DNA from: an uncultured Verrucomicrobia subdivision 3 bacterium
GTDB lineage: Bacteria > Verrucomicrobiota > Verrucomicrobiia > Limisphaerales > UBA8199
DNA length: 64,000 bases
Direction: 5' to 3'
NCBI GenBank assembly: GCA_903913865.1
Contig: CAIWMU010000127.1
Coordinates: 62,001-126,000, forward strand
Below, in pieces: positions 33,917 through 43,211 of the stretch. The number at the start of each line of letters is the position of its first letter. The first letter of the stretch is position 1. Below the pieces are notes generated by a model. That model did not search any database. It was given only the letters and a program-made list of their open reading frames with translations, and was not told the DNA's origin. A program made the translations under genes and the position numbers.

Positions 33917-34783
33917 TCAAATATTTCCAGAATGGCACTGTTCGAACACTCTCCGCGCAGTGCGAATATCCTCCACTCGCTGTGCCCCAGCCTCCCGCTC
34001 AATGACGCAGTTGCCGGTGAATCCGATGGATTTCAGTGTGGTGAAGAATTCGAGCCAGGGCACATGTCCCGACCCTGCAGCTACTTCCGCACCCCAGGTT
34101 CCCGGGAGTATGGTTGCCAGCGCGTCCTTGATATGCACCTGACGAACCCACGGACCCAGCGTGACGAGTGCGGCGATGGGATCCCCCTTTCCATAGAGGA
34201 TCATGTTTGCCGGGTCAAAGTTCACCCCGAGATTCGGGCGGTTGAGCTGCGTCAGAAAATCGAGAAGTTCTCCTGCGGTTTCCTGGCCTGTTTCCAGCCC
34301 CAGTTGGAGGCCCCGAGATTGGAACGTCTCCGCCACGATCCCGAGCCGGTCCGCCAGTTTCTGGTAATCGGGGGCGGCGGGGTCGTGCGGCAAGAATCCG
34401 GCGTGGAAGGTGACAAACGAAAGACCAAGATCCCTGGCAAGGGATGCGGTGGTCTGGATGTTCTTCCAGTTCCGGTCCCACGTCGCATCCGGGGCGATTC
34501 CACCGGTGGCTCTGATGGTCTCAAGGGTGGTGTAGTCTTCTCCAACGCATCCGAACATTCCGGAGACAATGGTCACGCCCTCACGGGCCAGCAGCGTTGC
34601 CGTGTTCCCCCAGACTGCCTGGTTCTCGTGGAGGGGATCCAGCGCCAGTTGAATACGTTTGATCCCGGTGTCTGACAGGCGGGAAATCAATTCATCCGGA
34701 TTTGCCGGCTGCAGAGACCAGCTGCACACTGCCAATCGTTCCATCCAGTTACCATTCATGCTCATCAATCTTCTCTCGTTCAT
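33917..34783 (-). CDS. Sugar phosphate isomerase/epimerase (xylose isomerase-like TIM barrel)
   Basis: 288 residues of the AP-endonuclease-2 / xylose-isomerase-like TIM barrel (PF01261). Metal-site residues are visible in order: FVTFHAGFLPHD, LGLETGQETAGE, VNFDPANMILYG, VRQVHIKD and CVIEREAGAQ. Such enzymes usually interconvert ketoses or inosose derivatives and are often paired with Gfo/Idh/MocA dehydrogenases, as here. Its ATG overlaps the stop of the ceramidase-like gene as ATGA. The first eight residues could be dropped in favour of an internal Met. Confidence 0.87.
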   Translation of the reverse strand: MNERRLMSMNGNWMERLAVCSWSLQPANPDELISRLSDTGIKRIQLALDPLHENQAVWGNTATLLAREGVTIVSGMFGCVGEDYTTLETIRATGGIAPDATWDRNWKNIQTTASLARDLGLSFVTFHAGFLPHDPAAPDYQKLADRLGIVAETFQSRGLQLGLETGQETAGELLDFLTQLNRPNLGVNFDPANMILYGKGDPIAALVTLGPWVRQVHIKDALATILPGTWGAEVAAGSGHVPWLEFFTTLKSIGFTGNCVIEREAGAQRVEDIRTARRVFEQCHSGNI

Positions 34784-36171
34784 TGCGTCCGTGAATTCTG
34801 CTTCTGAGTGCGGACCGCCAGATCCGCATTCAGAAGGGTCCGAACGCCACTTACAATAACATTTTCAACACCCGGCGCAAACCGTGCCGGTAAATCATAA
34901 TAGACCATCGATCCGCCCCCCTCGTAGCCACCTTCATCAAGGATCCGCTCTGAGGGGATATAGCAGGGAACCCCGTTCGCATAGGCTGTCACCCATATCG
35001 GTGCCCCTGCAAACTCACGTTTCAGACGGGTGGAATAATCCACCACGACCTCGCCTGCAAGAAAAACAATGGAAAGGTCGCTGCCAAAAGACCAGGTCTG
35101 AATCAGATAGGGGACTGTATTCGGGATCGATTCTCCCCGGTCCAGTCGGGCGAGATTCATTCTGGCCTGATAACCGGCGTGTGCGGGTCGGGTGGCCAGC
35201 TCTTCCCAGTCCGCACGGGAGGGCAGGGGCTCGAGATCCAGGTTCATCCGCTTCAACCCGCAGTGCAGGGGAGTGTTGAGAGGCTGGGAATGGGTCCGCT
35301 GAACATCCACAACATTCGTGGCTATTTCCATCCCATGCCCGCGTGCCAGCTCCAAGCCGGGTCTTGGAAACGGATTTTGATCCCCTCCGCAGCCGATAGT
35401 GATCATTGCCACCGCCCCAGGGAACTCCTTCTCAAGGGACTCCTGCGCAAAACCGGCCCAATCGCCACAAATCTGGTTCGATTCACCAGTCAAAGTGGTG
35501 CAGTGGCAGGCATAGCCCGCGAGAACGGCCTGAATCCGGCCATCCTGACCGGTTGCAAAAAGGGCTGGCAAATCGTGATCCACAGGACCGCCCTTGGTCC
35601 GCCGATTGACTGCAAACATGGCCGTGCCCTGACCCCAACTCAGTTTTGCGGTCTGGCGGTTTTTCAGCGCCTCCAGCGCGACCTGCTCCAATGCCTGCCC
35701 GAATTCGACGGTATAGCGATGAATTCGGGCCTGTTCCTCCAGCTTCATTGGCCCGCCAAACAGGTTCGGGAGGTAGCCCTCCAGGAGAGGGGCCGAATGG
35801 GTGTGGCTGCAACAAACTGCCACCCGGGTCGGGTCGATTCCCTTGATTGCCAGACGGGCGACCAGATTGTCGCGAAGGCTGGTGGGGATGCCGCATGTGT
35901 CGACCGTGATCAGGATCGCTGGCTTCTCCTTATCCGCTCCAATCACGAGGGCCTTGGCCCACAGCTTGTGGGTAATCCCCTCGGATTCTGTTTTTCGGGC
36001 CGCATATCCGGCAAGTCGGACGGGGTAATTCGGAGTGATATCCACCCGCGCGACGCCGATCTGGCGCCATTCTGAGTTGACCTCTTTGGTTCCGGACAGA
36101 GTGCAGGCGTCCAGAGCCAGACACAGCCCTGCCAATAAGATGAGACGCCAGCGCATGGGCCTAATATGCAC
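34780..36171 (-). CDS. Ceramidase-like (neutral ceramidase N-terminal domain) lipoprotein lacking the serine motif
   Basis: 463 residues. The N terminus MRWRLILLAGLCLALDAC looks like a lipoprotein signal. The rest resembles the catalytic domain of neutral/alkaline ceramidases (PF04734): VARVDITPN, CSHTHSAP (zinc His) and GYACHCTTL. In characterised ceramidases a GDVSPN motif holds the nucleophile Ser; here the matching place reads GCGGDQNPFPR with no Ser. The second, C-terminal ceramidase domain is also absent. Ceramide hydrolysis is therefore doubtful. It is the first gene of an operon with a sugar isomerase and a dehydrogenase, pointing to carbohydrate-derivative breakdown. Confidence 0.83.
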   Translation of the reverse strand: MHIRPMRWRLILLAGLCLALDACTLSGTKEVNSEWRQIGVARVDITPNYPVRLAGYAARKTESEGITHKLWAKALVIGADKEKPAILITVDTCGIPTSLRDNLVARLAIKGIDPTRVAVCCSHTHSAPLLEGYLPNLFGGPMKLEEQARIHRYTVEFGQALEQVALEALKNRQTAKLSWGQGTAMFAVNRRTKGGPVDHDLPALFATGQDGRIQAVLAGYACHCTTLTGESNQICGDWAGFAQESLEKEFPGAVAMITIGCGGDQNPFPRPGLELARGHGMEIATNVVDVQRTHSQPLNTPLHCGLKRMNLDLEPLPSRADWEELATRPAHAGYQARMNLARLDRGESIPNTVPYLIQTWSFGSDLSIVFLAGEVVVDYSTRLKREFAGAPIWVTAYANGVPCYIPSERILDEGGYEGGGSMVYYDLPARFAPGVENVIVSGVRTLLNADLAVRTQKQNSRTQ

Positions 36172-36276
36172 GGTGCGGTCTGGGAAGAAAAGGGGATAAT
36201 TTTAGGTGACGGATTTTCACACCCCAACGCAGGCCCACATTGGATCTGGACACCGGTCGTTTGGCGTGAGGATTTG

Positions 36277-36379
36277 CCCCGCTCACAAAGCGGGGGGATT
36301 TGCATGGCCGGGGTGGATCAGAGAGCCAGATCCACTCCCGGCTGAACAGGAATCCTGACAGGGGGCACCAGCTGCCCCC
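36277..36379 (-). other. Two stem-loops between glgP and the ceramidase-like gene
   Basis: GGGGGCA/TGCCCCC with loop CCAGC (36361-36379) lies 33 bases after the glgP stop. CCCCGC/GCGGGG with a 7-base loop (36277-36295) lies further downstream. The second is flanked by direct repeats of GATTTGC. Neither has a T-tract on either strand, so they are weak terminator candidates at best; they could protect the glgP mRNA 3' end. The rest of the 240-base gap shows nothing else. Confidence 0.35.
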
Positions 36380-36411
36380 GGTTGCTTCGGTAGAACCGAA
36401 TTTATTATCTC

Positions 36412-38580
36412 CTATTTGGTGTGATAATATTTTTCGGCGTATTCCCGGACCATCCGGTCGGTTGTGAACTGTGGCACCAGAGTGCTCATGGCCCGGCGGA
36501 TGCGATGTATCCACTGCCGGGGTATCCCATCCGCATCGCGCATGAAAAAGAGCGGAACGACCTGCTCAGTCAGGGTTTTGAAGAGGTTGGCACTGTCGAT
36601 CCGATCCTGCTCATCAATGGATTCCGAGTGGGAATCTTCGCCGATTGCGAATCCGTTGGTGCCGTCATAGCCCTCGCGCCACCATCCATCGAGGATGCTG
36701 AAGTTGAGACATCCGTGGCATCCGGCCTTCATGCCGCTGGTGCCGGAAGCCTCAAGTGGCCGGCGTGGGGTGTTCAGCCACACATCGCAACCTGAAACCA
36801 TCTGCCGGGCCACGTGAACGTCGTAGTTTTCAAGAAACACGAGGTGCCCCTGCAGATCGCTGTATTTGCTGAGATGGATGATGTGCTGGATGAAGCGCTT
36901 CCCTTCATCATCCCGGGGATGGGCTTTGCCTGCGAACACGAACTGTACCGGGCGGGCCTTTTCGCGGGTGAGGCGGACGATGTTCTCCATCTGCTGGAAG
37001 ATCAGCGGTGCACGCTTGTAAGTCGCGAAGCGCCGCGCAAAGCCGATGGTGAGGGCATCCGGATCCAGAAGGGCATCAAAGGCGATGAAATCCCCCTGAG
37101 TGAGCCGCTGGCGCTGAATGAGCAGGCGACGGCGGGCAAATTCGATGAGTTCCCGGCGGAGCCTGTAGCGGAGGGCCCAGAGTTCCTCATCTGAGATGAA
37201 CGCAGGGTCTTCGACGCTTGCCCAGAATTCAGGGGTATTAATGGCTTTTTCCCAATCTGAGCCTGAAATTCTGCCGGCATGCCTGGCCCCCTCCCCTGAA
37301 AGTCGGGCGTGCCAGAAGCGGCGAACCGTTCCCTTCATCCAACCCTGAAGATGGATTCCGTTGGTGATGTGGCCGATGGGAACCTGCTCGACAGTTTTGC
37401 CGGGGTAGAGGCACTGCCACATCTGGCGGCTCACCTGACCATGCAACTCGCTCACTGCATTGGCTGCACGGCTGAGTTTCAGTGCCAGAACGGTCATACA
37501 GAACGGTTCCGTTTCGGAGGCTGGGTTGACGCGGCCCAGTTTCATCAACTCTGTGAAGGGGATGGGAAGCTGGGAACGGAACCGGTGCATCGCATACTCC
37601 ATCAACTCGGGGCTGAAGCGGTCATGGCCAGCCTCTACCGGTGTGTGGGTGGTGAAGATGCACTCCTGCCGCGTGGCGTTGAGGGCGTCCTGATAGGATT
37701 TGCCGGACGCCAGCTTCTCCCGGACCAGTTCGAGTGTCAGGAAGGCCGCATGGCCTTCGTTCATGTGGAAAACACATGGCTGGAGGCCCAGCTGCCGGAG
37801 CAGGCGCACGCCGCCAATGCCCAACAGAACCTCCTGCATGATTCGGGTGGTGCTGTCTCCCCCATAAACCCGGAGGGTAAGATCCCGAAAGTGCTGCTCG
37901 TTTTCGGGCCGGTTCATGTCCAGCAGATAAACGGAGACCCGTCCCACATTCACACGCCAGGCCTGGAAGGTCACCTGGGTGACACCGATCTCCACGGAGC
38001 AAACGAGCGGCTCACCGCGTGCGTTCAGCACCGGCTCCATCGGCAGGTTCTTCGGATTCAGCTGGGTGTAGTATTCCGTCTGCCAGTTGTTCGCATCAAT
38101 GGCCTGTTGAAAATAGCCTTCACGATAGAAGAGGCTGATCCCGACAAATCCCAGACCCAGATCACTGGCCGATTTTGTATGATCTCCCGCGAGCATGCCC
38201 AGACCGCCTGCTGCGATCGGGAGGGTTTCATGGAAGCCAAACTCAGCAGAGAAATAGGCGATGGGATGGCCCTTTTTTTGCGGGTGGTTGCGGCTGGACC
38301 AGGTGTCCTTCTCCTGCATGTAGGCGTCGAAGGCCCGCAGAACGGTGCGAACCTTGGCAGCGAGACCGGGATCCTGCAGGCGCACCCGCAGTTCGTAATC
38401 TGACAGTTCGTGAAGGATGGCAACCGCGTTGTGGTAGAGATTCTGCCAGCCACGTGGGGAGAGTTCCTGGAAAATCTCCTGTGCGCCTTGATCCCACGTC
38501 CACCAAAGGTTGCGGGCCAGCCGGTTTAATCCAACAGTCAATTCAGTGATTTCTTCGCTGCTTAACGGTTTGTTCGTCAT
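36412..38580 (-). CDS. glgP: Alpha-glucan (glycogen/maltodextrin) phosphorylase
   Basis: Releases glucose-1-phosphate from glycogen or maltodextrin using pyridoxal phosphate. 722 residues, of the TIGR02094 type that starts with a DUF3417-like region (LNRLARNLWWTWDQGAQEIF). The active-site elements are ETLPIAAGGLGMLAGDHTKSASDLG, VFHMNEGHAAF and RRPLEASGTSGMKAGCHG, where the last contains the phosphate/PLP-loop sequence. The usual eukaryote-type regulatory N terminus is absent, as expected for this class. It is monocistronic by appearance and divergent from the ABC permeases. Confidence 0.93.
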   Translation of the reverse strand: MTNKPLSSEEITELTVGLNRLARNLWWTWDQGAQEIFQELSPRGWQNLYHNAVAILHELSDYELRVRLQDPGLAAKVRTVLRAFDAYMQEKDTWSSRNHPQKKGHPIAYFSAEFGFHETLPIAAGGLGMLAGDHTKSASDLGLGFVGISLFYREGYFQQAIDANNWQTEYYTQLNPKNLPMEPVLNARGEPLVCSVEIGVTQVTFQAWRVNVGRVSVYLLDMNRPENEQHFRDLTLRVYGGDSTTRIMQEVLLGIGGVRLLRQLGLQPCVFHMNEGHAAFLTLELVREKLASGKSYQDALNATRQECIFTTHTPVEAGHDRFSPELMEYAMHRFRSQLPIPFTELMKLGRVNPASETEPFCMTVLALKLSRAANAVSELHGQVSRQMWQCLYPGKTVEQVPIGHITNGIHLQGWMKGTVRRFWHARLSGEGARHAGRISGSDWEKAINTPEFWASVEDPAFISDEELWALRYRLRRELIEFARRRLLIQRQRLTQGDFIAFDALLDPDALTIGFARRFATYKRAPLIFQQMENIVRLTREKARPVQFVFAGKAHPRDDEGKRFIQHIIHLSKYSDLQGHLVFLENYDVHVARQMVSGCDVWLNTPRRPLEASGTSGMKAGCHGCLNFSILDGWWREGYDGTNGFAIGEDSHSESIDEQDRIDSANLFKTLTEQVVPLFFMRDADGIPRQWIHRIRRAMSTLVPQFTTDRMVREYAEKYYHTK

Positions 38581-38764
38581 AATTTGCTATTAACTTCCCC
38601 ATCAGGCCAGAGTCTGCCCCGGATTTCGGGTCAGGGTTCCCACCTGCCGACCTACTGGCAGGCAAACCCTAGTGCCACCAGCCTCCCGCTGCAAACAAAA
38701 ATACCTTTACCCAAAATGTCGGTTTTCAAAACGGGCCGGAAGTAGTAACTTTGCGCCATCCGAA

Positions 38765-39568
38765 ATGAAAAAATACTGGCATGTGTTGGGCATAGGGATC
38801 CAACACAACCTCACCTACCGGTTCAACTTTCTCGCCCGAACAGTTTTTGGGTTCATTCCGCTTTTGGCGATGTTGTATGTCTGGCGGGCCATTTATGCGG
38901 GAAAGGCCCAACCCGAGGTGGGTTCCTATTCCCTTTCCCAAATGACCTCCTACTACCTGCTCATCACAGTGGTGGATGCCCTGACCGCTGTGAACGAGGA
39001 TGACTGGCAGATCGCCGCAGACATCAAGGATGGCAACATCAGCAACTTTCTCATCAAGCCCATCGACTACCTCTCCTACAGGTTGTTTCTTTTCTTCTCC
39101 GGGCGTTTGGCTTATCTGGCGGTCGCGGTCATTCCGGTCACATTGTTCGTGGTGGGTTTCCGCCAATACTTTGTTTTTCCGCGGGATGGCACAACTCTGG
39201 CCCTGTTTCTCCTGTCAACCGGGTTGACAGCGCTCCTCCAGTTCTTCATCTCCTATACGATGGCCATGCTGGCCTTCTGGGTGCTGGAGGTGTCCACCTT
39301 CATCTTTATCATGTTTGCCCTGGAATACATCGCCAGTGGCCACATGTTTCCGCTGGATATCCTGCCTGCCGCGTGGCAGCGGGTTCTCGCCTTCACCCCG
39401 TTTCCCTACCAACTCTATTTTCCCGTGAGTGTGTATCTTGGCAGGATCAGCGGTGTCGAGCTGTTGCAGGGGTTTCTGGCACAGATCTTCTGGGTGGTTG
39501 CGGCTTGGGCAGCGGCGCGGCTGGCCTGGAGCCGGGGTATTCGGAGGTATTCGGCAGTGGGAGGATGA
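38765..39568 (+). CDS. ABC-2 type transporter permease (first of a pair)
   Basis: 267 residues with six hydrophobic segments. It starts MKKYWHVLGIGIQHNLTYRFNFLARTVFG, the layout of the DUF990/ABC2_membrane_6 permeases. The segment GNISNFLIKPIDYLSYR is the conserved cytosolic motif seen in this group. These permeases work as heterodimers with a separate ATPase. The track ORF begins 31 codons too early. Its stop overlaps the start of the next permease as ATGA. No ATP-binding protein gene is adjacent. Confidence 0.83.
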   Translation: MKKYWHVLGIGIQHNLTYRFNFLARTVFGFIPLLAMLYVWRAIYAGKAQPEVGSYSLSQMTSYYLLITVVDALTAVNEDDWQIAADIKDGNISNFLIKPIDYLSYRLFLFFSGRLAYLAVAVIPVTLFVVGFRQYFVFPRDGTTLALFLLSTGLTALLQFFISYTMAMLAFWVLEVSTFIFIMFALEYIASGHMFPLDILPAAWQRVLAFTPFPYQLYFPVSVYLGRISGVELLQGFLAQIFWVVAAWAAARLAWSRGIRRYSAVGG

Positions 39569-40428
39569 CCATGGAATTTGCTGACAAGAGACAATCCGGC
39601 AGTGAGGGTGGCCCCTCCTGGAATCGAAGGGGGATAATCCGGCGGTATGCTGGAATTTACGCGGCGCTTTGGAGGAATTCCGTGGCGCGGGAGATGAGCT
39701 TCAAGGCGAACTTCCTGATGTGGATTCTTGTCGAGGTACTCTGGTTCGCACTGCAACTGGCGTTCGTGAGTGTGCTCTACCTGCACACGGAGACGATCGG
39801 GACCTGGACCAAATGGCAGGTGGTGCTGCTGATCGGCGCGAGCCATCTGATCCAGCAGGTTTTCCAGGCCTTTTTTCTCATCAATTGCACCAACCTCTCG
39901 GAGCTGGTCCGGACCGGAAAAATGGATTTTCTGCTGATGCTGCCGGTCAATTCGCGGTTTGTGGTTTCACTCAGGCAGGTGGATTTGGGGGCTTTCGTCA
40001 ATGCCGCCTGGGCTTTGATGGTGATGGCCTATGCAGCGCGGCAGCTGCAACTTTCCCCCGGGTTTCTCCAGATTGCGGGATTTGCCGTCCTTTGTGTGGC
40101 GGGAGTGTTCATCCATTACTCCCTCATGTTCCTGCTTTCAATCATCAGCTTCTGGACGGTGCGCGCACAGGGGATCGTGTATGGTTACTACAACCTGTTT
40201 CAGATTGCCCGCATGCCGGATGAGGCATTCTCGGGGGCATTCCGGATCGCCTTCACCTTCGCGGTTCCGATGCTGCTGGTATCGAATGTGCCTGTGAGGA
40301 TTCTGGTGGGGAAAATCGAGAATCCCTGGATGCCGCTGCTAACATTGGCAATGAGTGTGGGATGCCTCATTGCCTCAGAGTGGGGATGGAGAGTATCCCT
40401 CAAGCAATACACCAGCGCCAGTTCCTGA
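39565..40428 (+). CDS. ABC-2 type transporter permease (second of a pair)
   Basis: 287 residues and six hydrophobic segments, homologous in layout to the gene before it. The motif SELVRTGKMDFLLMLPVNSRF corresponds to GNISNFLIKPIDYLSYR in its partner. ATG 39565 overlaps the upstream stop (ATGA), so the two are co-translated, consistent with a heterodimer. An N-terminal hydrophilic stretch of about 25 residues (FADKRQSGSEGGPSWNRRG) precedes the first helix. The downstream gap is 39 bases to the convergent mqnD, without a visible terminator. Confidence 0.85.
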   Translation: MTMEFADKRQSGSEGGPSWNRRGIIRRYAGIYAALWRNSVAREMSFKANFLMWILVEVLWFALQLAFVSVLYLHTETIGTWTKWQVVLLIGASHLIQQVFQAFFLINCTNLSELVRTGKMDFLLMLPVNSRFVVSLRQVDLGAFVNAAWALMVMAYAARQLQLSPGFLQIAGFAVLCVAGVFIHYSLMFLLSIISFWTVRAQGIVYGYYNLFQIARMPDEAFSGAFRIAFTFAVPMLLVSNVPVRILVGKIENPWMPLLTLAMSVGCLIASEWGWRVSLKQYTSASS

Positions 40429-40467
40429 GGGCGTGTTGACGACCAATCCCTGTGGGGGGGAACTGAC

Positions 40468-41313
40468 TCAGACCACGAATTCGAGTTCCTGACGGTGGGG
40501 CAGAATCCCGCGCTCGAAGGCCTGTCCTAAAAAGCGGCGGATGGATTCACGACCCTTTTCACCGTAATCGAGGGTCCAATGGTTCACATACATCCCCACA
40601 AATTTGTCGGCCAGATCCCGTCCCATGTCCCTCGCGTATTGGAGGGCGTGCTGGACGGCTTCCGGGCGGTGATCTAGGCTGAATTGGATGCTGGATGTGA
40701 GAATGTCGGAGACCACCTTGCGCGTGCGGGGATCGTGCCGCTTGTGGATGACATTGCCACCCAGAGGTAGCGGCAGGCCATCATTCTGGCTCCCCCACCA
40801 GATTCCCAGATCTTCACACAGTTCCAGATTCTCGTTGCGGTAGGTCAGCTGGCCCTCATGAATGATGAGACCGACATCCGCCCTTCCGGAATGGACTGTT
40901 TGAAAAATGGTGTCGAAGGGGACAACGACATAATCGATCTCGCTGGCAGGCTTTCCCATCCACAACTGCAGTGCCAGAAAGGCGCTTGTCATCGTTCCGG
41001 GAACGGCGATCCGCTTCTTTGAGATTTCGGCACGGGTGAGCTTTTTCGGAGCCACCAGCATCGGGCCGTAACCATCGCCCATGCTCGCGCCTGAGGGCAG
41101 GAGGGCGTATTTGTCACTCACGTAGGCATACGCGTGAATGCTGACGGCGGAGATATCCAATTCTCCCCGTGTGGCCCTCTCGTTCAGGGTCTGAATGTCC
41201 TGAAGAATGTGTTCGAACTCGAACCCCGCAGCTGGCACGAGGTTCTTCGCAAGTCCATAAAACATGAAGGCATCGTCCGGATCCGGCGAATGCCCGAGAG
41301 TCAATCTGGCCAT
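40468..41313 (-). CDS. mqnD: 1,4-dihydroxy-6-naphthoate synthase (menaquinone, futalosine route)
   Basis: Converts cyclic dehypoxanthine futalosine to 1,4-dihydroxy-6-naphthoate. 281 residues of the periplasmic-binding-protein-like MqnA/MqnD fold. The start LGHSPDPDDAFMFYGLAKN and the segment LDISAVSIHAYAYVSDKYALL are characteristic of MqnD rather than MqnA. No export signal is present, in keeping with a cytosolic enzyme. It begins 14 bases after rpoD and may be transcribed with it. It shows that the organism makes menaquinone by the futalosine pathway. Confidence 0.92.
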   Translation of the reverse strand: MARLTLGHSPDPDDAFMFYGLAKNLVPAAGFEFEHILQDIQTLNERATRGELDISAVSIHAYAYVSDKYALLPSGASMGDGYGPMLVAPKKLTRAEISKKRIAVPGTMTSAFLALQLWMGKPASEIDYVVVPFDTIFQTVHSGRADVGLIIHEGQLTYRNENLELCEDLGIWWGSQNDGLPLPLGGNVIHKRHDPRTRKVVSDILTSSIQFSLDHRPEAVQHALQYARDMGRDLADKFVGMYVNHWTLDYGEKGRESIRRFLGQAFERGILPHRQELEFVV

Positions 41314-41327
41314 GGTTGCGGTTATGT

Positions 41328-43211
41328 TCAGGCTGCGGCTTCTTCCTCACTCTCGAGGAAGCCCTGCAGATGGCGGACCCGCGTGGGGTGCCGGAGCTTG
41401 CGGAGGGCTTTGGCTTCGATCTGGCGGATGCGCTCGCGGGTGACGTTATACATCTTTCCGATCTCTTCGAGTGTGCGCTCATAGCCATCTACAAGGCCAA
41501 ATCGCATCTCAAGAATCTTCCGTTCCCGTTCGGTGAGGCTGGTCAGCACATCCCCGAGCTTTTCCTTGAGGAGACTGTAGCTGGTCACATCGGAGGGGTT
41601 CTCCGCGCTCTTGTCCTCAATGAAATCTCCAACACTCACGTCACCGTCGTCGCCAACGGGGGCATGGAGGGAAATCGGTTGCTGGGCCATTTTCAGCAGG
41701 GAATTGATGCGGATCACCGGCATGTGCATCTCATCAGCGATCTCCTCGGGAGTTGGCTCGCGGCCAAGTTCCTGAGTCAGCTGCTTCTGGGCCCTCCAGA
41801 GCTTGTTCATGATCTCGATCATGTGCACCGGAATCCGGATTGTCCGGGCCTGGTCGGCGATCGAGCGGGTGATGGCCTGCCGGATCCACCAGATGGCATA
41901 GGTGGAGAATTTGTAGCCCCGGCGGTATTCAAATTTTTCAACCCCCTTCATCAGGCCGATGTTGCCTTCCTGAATCAAATCGAGGAAAGACTGGCCGCGG
42001 TTGGTGTATTTCTTTGCCACGGAAACGACCAGTCGCAGATTGGCCTCAGCCATGTGGGTCTTCGCCTGATGGGCCCGGTCTGCGGCCCTCTTCAACTGTG
42101 TGAAGACGACGTAAAAGTCCTCACGCTGCATGCGGACGAATTGTTCGAGGGCTTTGATCTTAACCTTCTCACCTGCGATGGATGCCTGCTGTTCAGCGGT
42201 CTTTCGCTGCGGTTCCAACTCGTTCAGGCGCCTGAGGCTGGCCTGGAATTTTTCGTGGATGTTTCCGGCCACGACGATCATGTCCTCAAGAACACGTTGT
42301 TTGTAATAGAACTTGGGGAAGGTATCCTGGAGCTTCTTGTCCTCTTTCTGAAAATCCTTGAGCGGTTTCTCCCTTTTTGCCTGGGCAACCTTCTGTAGTT
42401 CGTCGTAAAGCTTGTCCACATCATCATCAAGAACACGAACCTTCTTGATGAGGTTTCTCAAATCCTTCAGATGGCGCTCCCGGTTGGCAACCTTCTTGTC
42501 CACAACCACCCTGTCGAACCGCTCCTTCGGCGGGTCGGAAAGAAGTTTTTCAGCAATGGCGATATGTTCCTTCGCTGTGAAGCCCAGTCCGTAGACCAGT
42601 TTCTTCATCTCCGATTCCGCCTCCTCGATCTTTTTGCAGATCTCGACTTCCTGCTCTCGTGTCAGCAGGGGAACCTTGCCCATCTGGTTCATGTACATCC
42701 GGACGGGGTCGTCCAAAACCTCAAGCCGGGAATCCTCTTCCTCCTCCTGCTCGGCGGGTTTGGCACGTTCCACCTCGGCGGCATCGACAATTTCGATATC
42801 CAGATTCCGCAGCTTTGTATAAAGCTCGTCCAGATCATCCGGCGACATCCCATCGGGGAGGACGTCGTTGATGTCGTCGTAGGTCACATGGCCGTTTTCA
42901 TGGGCCAGGTGGAGGAGGGTTTTGATGACCTCAGCCAGATCCATGGCCGAGGGTGGGGATGACGAAATCGGGGTGGTGGGGGGAACGGGAGCTGCTCCAG
43001 GGGTGGCAGTCGCCTTGGGGGCTGGTTTTGTCGCGGGTTTGGCAGGTGCCTTGGCTGGAGCTTCCTTTTGGCCGGGGGTTTGCGCTCTTGCCTTGTTTGA
43101 AATGATGAAACGGCGCCTGACGGGACGAGATTTGGACGCCGGTTCGCGATTTTCCACGCGTGGCTCTTTTTCTGTTCCGTGTGCCGATTTGCTCAGTTTC
43201 CTTTTCACCAT
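41328..43211 (-). CDS. rpoD: Primary sigma factor RpoD
   Basis: 627 residues from ATG 43209-43211; the track ORF adds 19 N-terminal codons. Region 1.1 ([22 protein letters not shown]), region 1.2 ([21 protein letters not shown]) and regions 2-4 are complete, including [20 protein letters not shown] and [21 protein letters not shown] long charged insert between regions 1.2 and 2 is present, as in other group 1 sigmas. The first ~85 residues are an Ala/Pro/Lys-rich low-complexity stretch ([19 protein letters not shown]). mqnD follows after 14 bases. Confidence 0.96.
   Translation of the reverse strand: MVKRKLSKSAHGTEKEPRVENREPASKSRPVRRRFIISNKARAQTPGQKEAPAKAPAKPATKPAPKATATPGAAPVPPTTPISSSPPSAMDLAEVIKTLLHLAHENGHVTYDDINDVLPDGMSPDDLDELYTKLRNLDIEIVDAAEVERAKPAEQEEEEDSRLEVLDDPVRMYMNQMGKVPLLTREQEVEICKKIEEAESEMKKLVYGLGFTAKEHIAIAEKLLSDPPKERFDRVVVDKKVANRERHLKDLRNLIKKVRVLDDDVDKLYDELQKVAQAKREKPLKDFQKEDKKLQDTFPKFYYKQRVLEDMIVVAGNIHEKFQASLRRLNELEPQRKTAEQQASIAGEKVKIKALEQFVRMQREDFYVVFTQLKRAADRAHQAKTHMAEANLRLVVSVAKKYTNRGQSFLDLIQEGNIGLMKGVEKFEYRRGYKFSTYAIWWIRQAITRSIADQARTIRIPVHMIEIMNKLWRAQKQLTQELGREPTPEEIADEMHMPVIRINSLLKMAQQPISLHAPVGDDGDVSVGDFIEDKSAENPSDVTSYSLLKEKLGDVLTSLTERERKILEMRFGLVDGYERTLEEIGKMYNVTRERIRQIEAKALRKLRHPTRVRHLQGFLESEEEAAA

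Noticed and set aside
37309-38403. 364-residue plus-strand ORF
   Set aside because: Antisense to glgP, which has full phosphorylase motifs.
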